Positions 1 through 4,924 of a stretch of 10,004 nucleotides of DNA are shown piece by piece (positions within the stretch are counted from its first letter, which is position 1; every line of letters starts with the position of its first letter). Source of the DNA: an uncultured Bacteroidota bacterium (GTDB taxonomy: Bacteria; Bacteroidota; Bacteroidia; UKL13-3); NCBI GenBank assembly GCA_903907885.1, contig CAIVPY010000385.1, forward strand, positions 1 through 10,004, read 5' to 3'. The notes beneath the pieces were generated by a model. That model was given only the letters and a program-made list of their open reading frames with translations, was not told the DNA's origin and ran no database searches. The translations under genes and the position numbers were made by a program.

Positions 1-1
1 G

Positions 2-61
2 GATGCTCTTTTTGATACGGTATCTAAAACAACTGCTCCTTATATTTTTTCTAATGCATAA
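2..61 (+). CDS. possible C-terminal end of an upstream rightward gene (partial)
   Basis: The frame from position 2 is open for 19 codons and ends in TAA at 59-61. It reads DALFDTVSKTTAPYIFSNA, a plausible protein tail but far too short to identify. If real, the gene converges with the endonuclease gene, leaving 80 bp between the two stops. A near-perfect inverted repeat (TTTTTGATAC at 9-18, GTATCTAAAA at 20-29, 9 of 10 pairs) lies within this stretch, so the apparent coding character could be coincidental. No function can be proposed. Confidence 0.25.
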   Translation, partial: DALFDTVSKTTAPYIFSNA

Positions 62-141
62 TCTGGGTTAAACAATCCCATTACCTTTTGTATTGGAGTT
101 GTAAATAGCAACACTAACACAACCAACTTCGGACAAAATAT

Positions 142-1692
142 TCAATTGCAAGTACACGAATTATTGGAAGGGACTAAATAAGAAGAAGTTTGCTTATAGC
201 CATTGTATTCATAGACTTTGAAAAAGTAACTATTGTTTGGGTTGCAATTTGAAATTGTAACTGCACTACCTGAGCCATTATAAACCACATAATCACCTAG
301 AATAATTTGTTCGCCTAATCCGAAAACACTATTGGCATTATATTCCGTGCTATCTTTAGGTGCTGACTTAATTTTTCCATTAGAACTTACTACCACAATA
401 CGCCTATTACCATCTGCACTTTTCCAAGATAGGTTAATATTCATATTGGAACCAGAAATTGATGAAAATTGACTAAGATTTTGAGGTGTATTTTCGGGTT
501 TAACAGGCATAGCTCCACCCCAAATACGTTGAACGAATTGAGGACTATCAATAAATGGGTTTCTATTACCTTGAACTACAAATATGGCATTGTTGCGATT
601 TATCTCTTTCATGCTTACTGGGTCTTGGTTATGCCATTTAATAAGCAATGCAAGCTCCCAAGGTTTAAATACAGGAAACGAATTACTGTCAAGAAGAACA
701 GAAGCATTACTATTTGAAGCCCAATTTGCAACCAAATTTTCATAACGAGTAGCCATATAAAAATAACCTCTAGCCAAGTCACCTTTGTATTCGTCAATAG
801 GTTCAAATACTTTACCATTAAAACCACCACTGAAAACAAATGAATTTAATCCGCTTTTTGAACCGTTCTGTGTAGGGGTGCTAGCAGTGGTTGATATTGC
901 TACTTCACCATAGGGGTCATTTGTTCTAATTCCGTTTACCTTGGCATCTGTTGGATAAATGATAAACATATCACTAACCATAGGAGATGCACTGCCAAAC
1001 CAACTTTGAGGGAAACTATGCTCCCTAACATAACAATCACCTTCTTTACCTGTGTAATTGCCGCACTGACCCGTTATCATGGGATATGAGTAGCTAGCTA
1101 AAGGCGAGCTAATGCTTGTGCTGTATATGTCCCACAAATTACCATTGTAAAAAACATCTGTAGCAGAATAATAAGACCAAAGATTAGAATAACTAATTAC
1201 AGTGTGTCCAAGTATTTTATAATATAGGGCTGATTTTAAATTCGCACCTGATAGGCCGTTAAAACCAGCGTAATAATTTGAACCCGATGATGGAATTATA
1301 TTACTCACACCACTGCAACTCACATTCACAGAAGCACTATTTGAGCCAATGGATGATATATGAAGGGTATTGTTGTAAATTCCAATTAGCGAAGGAGTGG
1401 CACGAACATATAGGATTAAATTTACGACATTGGCAATTGCTCTTATGGTTAATGGTTTACAAGAAAAATTTTTGTTGCTAACTGTTGATATTTCAAAACC
1501 ATCAGGAACATCTACAATGACAGATGAACTCAGCCCAAAGCCCAATATTGTAAAGTTTTGAGCTGATGATGTCATATTTAAGACACAATTACCAAAGCTC
1601 GGTAAAGAGTAAATAGAGGTAGAAATTGAGCCTGCGAAATTACTAAAGGGTAATCCGATTAATATAGAAAAAAGTATATTTTTAAAAAGCAT
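142..1692 (-). CDS. secreted endonuclease I family nuclease with N-terminal Ig-like and C-terminal beta domains
   Basis: A 516-residue exported protein. Residues 1-20 form a signal peptide (short basic start, hydrophobic core, ending SNFA). Residues about 25-130 resemble the Ig-like domain often found in Bacteroidota surface and secreted proteins (VDVPDGFEIS, LYVRATPSLIGIYNNTL). Residues about 140-395 are the endonuclease I (EndA/NucM/Vvn) domain. It carries REHSFPQSWFG at 223-233, whose E224 and H225 match the metal ligand and general base of this family, then YPTDAKVNGIR (246-256), GDLARGYFYMATRY (304-317) and QGNRNPFIDSPQ (374-385). C210 and C220 may form a disulfide. Residues about 400-516 resemble a fibronectin III-like beta domain (YVVYNGSGS, FFKVYEYNGY). 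The family cleaves DNA and RNA without sequence specificity, so nutrient or eDNA breakdown is likely. No type IX secretion sorting tail is visible before the TGA stop, so the export route beyond the periplasm is unclear. Translation starts at ATG 1692-1690 with no evident Shine-Dalgarno. Confidence 0.9.
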   Translation of the reverse strand: MLFKNILFSILIGLPFSNFAGSISTSIYSLPSFGNCVLNMTSSAQNFTILGFGLSSSVIVDVPDGFEISTVSNKNFSCKPLTIRAIANVVNLILYVRATPSLIGIYNNTLHISSIGSNSASVNVSCSGVSNIIPSSGSNYYAGFNGLSGANLKSALYYKILGHTVISYSNLWSYYSATDVFYNGNLWDIYSTSISSPLASYSYPMITGQCGNYTGKEGDCYVREHSFPQSWFGSASPMVSDMFIIYPTDAKVNGIRTNDPYGEVAISTTASTPTQNGSKSGLNSFVFSGGFNGKVFEPIDEYKGDLARGYFYMATRYENLVANWASNSNASVLLDSNSFPVFKPWELALLIKWHNQDPVSMKEINRNNAIFVVQGNRNPFIDSPQFVQRIWGGAMPVKPENTPQNLSQFSSISGSNMNINLSWKSADGNRRIVVVSSNGKIKSAPKDSTEYNANSVFGLGEQIILGDYVVYNGSGSAVTISNCNPNNSYFFKVYEYNGYKQTSSYLVPSNNSCTCN

Positions 1693-2211
1693 AAAACGTA
1701 CGATAATAATGAATATTAGTTAAATAAAAATAATGAAAGTAATATACTTTTACTGTATGATTTCCAGAAATCGCTAGCATCCTACTTATTAGCCCATCGA
1801 AAAGCCCTGGCTGATGTTACTCCCTTGTTACGAATAAGAGAAGCAAAATAAGCAATTTAATTAAATCGAGTTGTTCGGCATGTTAGTACAACAAATATGA
1901 ACCACAGACAAAAACGGATTTATTCATACGCCTTGCATTTTACGTTTGTGCAGAATTGTAGTAACGATTTACCGTGCGTTCGGGAATTCCCTTCAACTCA
2001 TATTTAATGTCAGTAGGCAATCCTTCTATACAAAGAATCTGTCGCCAAGGCATATTCAAGCAACTTCGGATTACAAATAAAAAAAGAAGTTAAGTCTCTT
2101 TCGGTTTTCTTAACCAACAAACCAAAGCATTTACAACTTACTTGTGTTGTGCCATGCAGCTCAAATGGAGTTTGGGATAGACAATATCGATATTTATTAA
2201 AACACCTCAAT
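1693..2211. other. 519-bp intergenic region with short decayed-looking reading fragments
   Basis: No convincing gene is present. On the minus strand, 2053-1940 is open from ATG for 37 codons and contains PTDIKYELKGIPERTVNRYY. After further stops, 1856-1782 reads AYFASLIRNKGVTSARAF before TAG. A TTG-initiated 66-codon frame (2210-2010) and a plus-strand frame without ATG cover the same bases. Several overlapping frames look protein-like, and I could not match any to a family. They may be remnants of a decayed gene or mobile element, or chance. A dyad GATTTC-CA-GAAATC lies at 1759-1772, roughly 70-80 bp upstream of the endonuclease start, followed by GCTAGC, and could be a regulatory site. The endonuclease promoter must lie in the lower part of this region, but I see no clean TAnnTTTG match there. 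Confidence 0.4.
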
Positions 2212-2550
2212 TTAAACGCTTCCTTTCGTTTCGAATTTTTCGCCCCAGTTCTGCATTAACTGCATTACTGGCAATAAGTTCTTTCCCTCCTCTGTTAAGG
2301 AATATTCAACTTTGGGTGGAATAACTTCATACACTTTTCGGTTTACTACGCCACTTTTTTCTAGTTCTCGCAAAACTTGGGTTAACATTTTATCATTAAT
2401 ACCAACTAATATTTTTTTTATTTCACCAAAGCGTTTAGTGCCATCTCTTAGGTTCCAAAATACCAAACTTTTCCAGCGCCCACCTATAACAGATAGGGTT
2501 AAATCAACAGGGCAATAGAAATATGTACCATCTAGTTCGTATCGTTTCAT
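2212..2550 (-). CDS. HxlR family (winged helix-turn-helix) transcriptional regulator
   Basis: A 112-residue protein, the usual length for HxlR regulators, with the domain covering nearly the whole chain. Signature segments are YFYCPVDLTLSVIGGRWK (11-28), the recognition region GINDKMLTQVLRELEKSGVV, the wing PPKVEYSLTEEGKNL, and a C-terminal helix with QLMQNWGEKF. C13 occupies the conserved N-terminal cysteine position; in characterised members such as YodB and HypR a cysteine here senses electrophiles or disulfide stress. Redox sensing in this protein is inference. Members act as dimers and commonly control an adjacent divergent gene, here the SnoaL-like gene starting 138 bp away. The ATG at 2550-2548 fits the normal start of the family. 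A TAnnTTTG match (TACTTTTG, minus strand, 2604-2597) could be its -7 element, but no matching -33 TTTG was seen. Confidence 0.93.
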   Translation of the reverse strand: MKRYELDGTYFYCPVDLTLSVIGGRWKSLVFWNLRDGTKRFGEIKKILVGINDKMLTQVLRELEKSGVVNRKVYEVIPPKVEYSLTEEGKNLLPVMQLMQNWGEKFETKGSV

Positions 2551-2687
2551 GATTCAAATTATTTCAGCAAATGTATGTTCAATATGGATTGCTTACCAAA
2601 AGTATAGTGCTTTCTTTTTGGGTAGTATATGGTATTGTATAAGTGTTTATTGCAGTTTTGCTGCATCAAATATTTAAACAAAAAACA
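2551..2687. promoter_or_regulatory. divergent promoter region with candidate HxlR operator
   Basis: This 137-bp region separates the start codons of the HxlR regulator and the SnoaL-like gene, so it must hold both promoters. It contains an imperfect inverted repeat, CCAAAAG (2596-2602) and CTTTTTGG (2614-2621), with an 11-bp spacer. The left arm overlaps the minus-strand TACTTTTG that resembles a Bacteroidota -7 element. Just to the right are clustered GTAT/GTATAT motifs (2601-2640). An operator bound by the neighbouring HxlR protein would plausibly sit here, but the assignment is inference from position and symmetry only. Confidence 0.35.
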
Positions 2688-3386
2688 ATGAAAAGAAAAT
2701 TAATTTTAGTATTAGGTTTTGTAGCTTTAATGAACCTAAGCACTTACGCACAAAAAGAAGCTACATTAATAATTAAGGGTGAAAATACTATCCCAAATTA
2801 TGCTGATGATAATGGTACAGCAAAAGTCGCTATGTCTGTTTCTAAAGCTATTTTAGAAGGCAATTGGGAAAAATTAGATGCTATGCTTGATGATAATTAT
2901 ACTTATACAGGTGATGGCAATGTTTTTACTAAAGATCAGTATATTGGATATATGCAAAGCATGCGGTCGGCATTTTCTGATTTTGAAATGATTTTAGAAA
3001 AAACACTTGTCGACAAAGATATGGCATCTATTAATTTTACTGCCAATGTTGTAAATACAGGAAGTTTTTCAGGTGCGCCTGCCAATAAAAAACATATTTC
3101 TGTGCATGGAATGTTTATGAGAAGTGTAAAAGACGGAAAGGTTATGCAAGAGTGGCAAACCACCGATTTAGTAGGAACCATGAAACAAATTGGCGGTGGT
3201 TCTTTGTTTTTCTATGCAGTGTTTGTTGGTGGATTTAATGTAAAGCAGGAAATTCCTCCTCGTTTGCCAAACGATTTTATGCATATAGATGGGAAAGTAT
3301 CAAACTATGATAAACTATCGGCAAAGGAAAAGAACAAATACGTTAAGAAATACAAGAAAGATTTTGAAAAGAAATTGAAAAAGTAA
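2688..3386 (+). CDS. secreted SnoaL/NTF2-like protein with lysine-rich C-terminal tail
   Basis: I start this at ATG 2688, giving 232 residues, because a typical signal peptide begins there (MKRKLILVLGFVALMNLSTYAQ, cleavage probably after residue 21). The frame extends to GTG 2643, but those 15 codons would bury the signal. Residues about 45-168 fit the SnoaL-like / NTF2 cone fold: AILEGNWEKLDAMLDDNYTY, then the beta-rich HISVHGMFMRSVKDGKVMQEWQTTD ending typical of ester cyclase-like proteins. Residues 169-232 form an extra tail with GGGSLFFYAVFVGG followed by a strongly basic end (YVKKYKKDFEKKLKK), which I do not recognise. The fold binds small hydrophobic molecules or acts as an enzyme scaffold, so no reaction can be named. 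The divergent HxlR gene suggests induction by a chemical or redox signal. Confidence 0.8.
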   Translation: MKRKLILVLGFVALMNLSTYAQKEATLIIKGENTIPNYADDNGTAKVAMSVSKAILEGNWEKLDAMLDDNYTYTGDGNVFTKDQYIGYMQSMRSAFSDFEMILEKTLVDKDMASINFTANVVNTGSFSGAPANKKHISVHGMFMRSVKDGKVMQEWQTTDLVGTMKQIGGGSLFFYAVFVGGFNVKQEIPPRLPNDFMHIDGKVSNYDKLSAKEKNKYVKKYKKDFEKKLKK

Positions 3387-3418
3387 ATTCTCTTTTTTGA
3401 CTTATAAATTTAATTGCC

Positions 3419-3450
3419 CAGTAGAGACGTTTAATTAAACGTCTCTACTG
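3419..3450. repeat. perfect 32-bp palindrome, likely interspersed repeat unit
   Basis: The half-site CAGTAGAGACGTTTAA (3419-3434) is followed with no spacer by its exact reverse complement (3435-3450), so all 16 pairs match. It lies 33 bp after the SnoaL-like stop codon. As RNA it would form a long hairpin, but the downstream base run is ATAAAAAATC on the plus strand and not U-rich on the minus strand, so it is a poor match to a canonical intrinsic terminator. Palindromes with the same outer ends (GTAGAGACG...CGTCTCTAC) and different centres are, to my recollection, dispersed in Bacteroidota and cyanobacterial genomes. Copy number in this genome is not visible here. Confidence 0.8.
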
Positions 3451-3503
3451 ATAAAAAATCTATTACCAGCGAAGATTAAGATTGGAGTGTGATTACAACC
3501 GAC

Positions 3504-3522
3504 AATTCCAACATTTGGAATT
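3504..3522. repeat. short perfect hairpin
   Basis: AATTCCAA (3504-3511) and TTGGAATT (3515-3522) are perfect inverted arms around a 3-bp CAT loop. Outer GGAGT (3484-3488) and ACTCC (3528-3532) are also complementary, so a longer interrupted structure is possible. There is no T-run after it, so it is not a standard terminator. It could be an operator for the channel gene 110 bp downstream or the edge of a repeat. Confidence 0.45.
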
Positions 3523-3632
3523 ATTCGACTCCTGCTTGTCTAAATACTTTCTTGAGAATGCCCCTCATCCAAACATTAATACCATTTTCAAATTGCATAA
3601 GTTAATTGAATTTGCCCTATTATATTTGCTGA

Positions 3633-4721
3633 ATGTTTACTACAGCGTTTTATAACCAAGTTTTTTTAGACAATACCTTATTCCAATATTTCATAGCCTT
3701 GGGAATATTGCTGTTTGGCTTCCTGTTAAAAAGGGTTTCGGCAAGAATCATTAGTCGACAAAGTTTTCGTTTTGTTAAAAGTATATCGCACAACCAATAT
3801 TCAGAGGTTTTTGTAACCCTGTTTCTAAAACCAGTCGAACAGTTTATTACCGTTATGGTAATTTATTTTGCTTTGGATAGATTACATTTTCCTACTGCTT
3901 GGGACATTGACCCTATCGAGAAATTTGGTGTTCGCTGGCTAATTGAAGCTTTGTTCGAAATTGCCATCATTGTAGTTTTTACTCGAATTGCTCTCCGTGT
4001 TATCGATTTTATTTCTTATGTTTTTATCCATAGCGAGGATACCGAGGTCAACAAAGACTTGGTAAGGTTTATAAAAGAATTAGCTAAAGTGCTAGCTATT
4101 ATCCTCTCGTTTTTTGTCATTTTAGCCCAAGCTTTTGAAGTAAACATTACCGCTTTAATAGCCAGTTTGGGTATCGGAGGATTAGCTGTAGCCCTTGCTG
4201 CGCAAGACACCATTGCTAATTTGTTTGGCTCGTTTATCATTTACTTAGACAAACCTTTTAGTGTTGGTGATTTGGTTGAGGCAGGCGATATAAAAGGATA
4301 TATTGAGAAGATAGGTTTTAGAACCACTCGAGTGAGGACTTTAGATATGAGTTTACTTACAGTACCAAACAAAAAAATGGTGGATGCCGCTTTAAATAAC
4401 ATCACACAAAGCACCCAAAGACGCGTGAAGTTTAGCTTGCAGCTTACTTATGATGCCAAATCTGAAAATATACTGAATATAATAAACCAGATAAAGGCAG
4501 AAATTGATTCACATCCTGATATCTGTGATGAAACAACCGTAAGATTTTCAGAGATAGGTGCAAGCTCTTTAAATATTTTGGTACTTTATTTTGTAAATAG
4601 CAACGAGTACGAGAAAATGATTGAAGTGAAAGAAACGCTCAACATCAAAATCATGCACATTGTTGAGAACAACCATTGCAGCTTTGCTTACCCAACTCAA
4701 ACCATACATTTGGAGAAGTAG
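3633..4721 (+). CDS. MscS family small-conductance mechanosensitive channel
   Basis: A 362-residue inner-membrane channel that opens under membrane tension and releases solutes during hypo-osmotic shock. Five hydrophobic segments are visible at about 16-34, 58-81, 102-129, 150-168 and 171-200. The last is the pore helix, with the Ala/Gly-rich ASLGIGGLAVALAAQDTIAN (177-196) pattern diagnostic of MscS. FGSFIIYLDKPFSVGDLVEA (198-217) leads into the cytoplasmic beta domain (201-260, with GFRTTRVRTLDMSLLTVPNK), followed by the alpha/beta vestibule domain (261-355). With 362 residues and two extra N-terminal membrane helices it is longer than E. coli MscS (286 residues), closer to the YnaI/YbdG size class. 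It stands alone between two intergenic regions and converges with the metH operon. The ATG at 3633 gives a sensible N-terminus before the first helix. Confidence 0.95.
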   Translation: MFTTAFYNQVFLDNTLFQYFIALGILLFGFLLKRVSARIISRQSFRFVKSISHNQYSEVFVTLFLKPVEQFITVMVIYFALDRLHFPTAWDIDPIEKFGVRWLIEALFEIAIIVVFTRIALRVIDFISYVFIHSEDTEVNKDLVRFIKELAKVLAIILSFFVILAQAFEVNITALIASLGIGGLAVALAAQDTIANLFGSFIIYLDKPFSVGDLVEAGDIKGYIEKIGFRTTRVRTLDMSLLTVPNKKMVDAALNNITQSTQRRVKFSLQLTYDAKSENILNIINQIKAEIDSHPDICDETTVRFSEIGASSLNILVLYFVNSNEYEKMIEVKETLNIKIMHIVENNHCSFAYPTQTIHLEK

Positions 4722-4924
4722 ATTCTATCTTTTTTTAGGAATGTTTCTAAACTATATGTACAACCTTCAGCAAAATTTTCTTTAGCAAAGTCTTAGTTGT
4801 TTTGTTGAAATGTAAGCTCCCCAAAAATAGACTGCTCATTTTATTAAAAATAAATTACCTATCAAAACGCAAATAGATTAAACAGTCATAAATAAAGGTA
4901 TTGTTTTTATTATTGTCATTTAGT
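4722..4924. other. 203-bp convergent intergenic region
   Basis: Transcription of the channel gene and of the metH operon meets here. I see no strong terminator. Downstream of the channel stop, AAG/TAG and CTA/CTT can form a weak bulged stem ending in a T-run (about 4714-4736). Near the metH stop, AATAAA and TTTATT arms (about 4893-4913) form only an AT stem. These might work together as weak bidirectional termination signals. Confidence 0.3.

Larger units (their letters stand above)
3387..3632. other. 246-bp intergenic region with two palindromes
   Basis: The space between the SnoaL-like gene and the mscS-type gene contains the 32-bp palindrome at 3419-3450 and the hairpin at 3504-3522. A 25-codon minus-strand frame from ATG 3598 to the stop at 3523-3521 reads MQFENGINVWMRGILKKVF and onward. 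It looks protein-like but is unsupported otherwise. TATATTTG at 3621-3628 matches a -7 element in sequence but lies only 4 bp from the channel start and lacks a spaced -33 partner. Confidence 0.4.

Noticed and set aside
1..141. Frameshifted continuation of the endonuclease carrying a sorting domain
   Set aside because: All three minus-strand frames after the TGA stop were read. None shows a YPNP-type or other sorting-domain motif, and all reach stops soon.
469..1481. Other frames overlapping the endonuclease gene
   Set aside because: The minus-strand endonuclease reading explains the sequence with family motifs throughout, and the alternative products have no recognisable features.
2010..2210. 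66-codon minus-strand frame directly after the HxlR gene
   Set aside because: It starts with TTG, has a composition unlike neighbouring proteins (many Cys), matches no family I know, and overlaps other equally open frames. It is described only as part of the intergenic region.
2936..3181. Minus-strand 81-codon frame opposite the SnoaL-like gene
   Set aside because: It is a shadow of the plus-strand gene, which has a signal peptide and a recognisable fold.
3419..3450. Palindrome as an intrinsic terminator of the SnoaL-like gene
   Set aside because: The stem is ideal, but no U-run follows on either strand and the centre has no loop bases. It is listed as a repeat instead, though some termination effect is possible.
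3621..3628. TATATTTG as a promoter -7 element for the mscS-type gene, implying a leaderless mRNA
   Set aside because: It matches TAnnTTTG but no TTTG/TTG lies 17-20 bp upstream, and in AT-rich DNA such an octamer is expected by chance.
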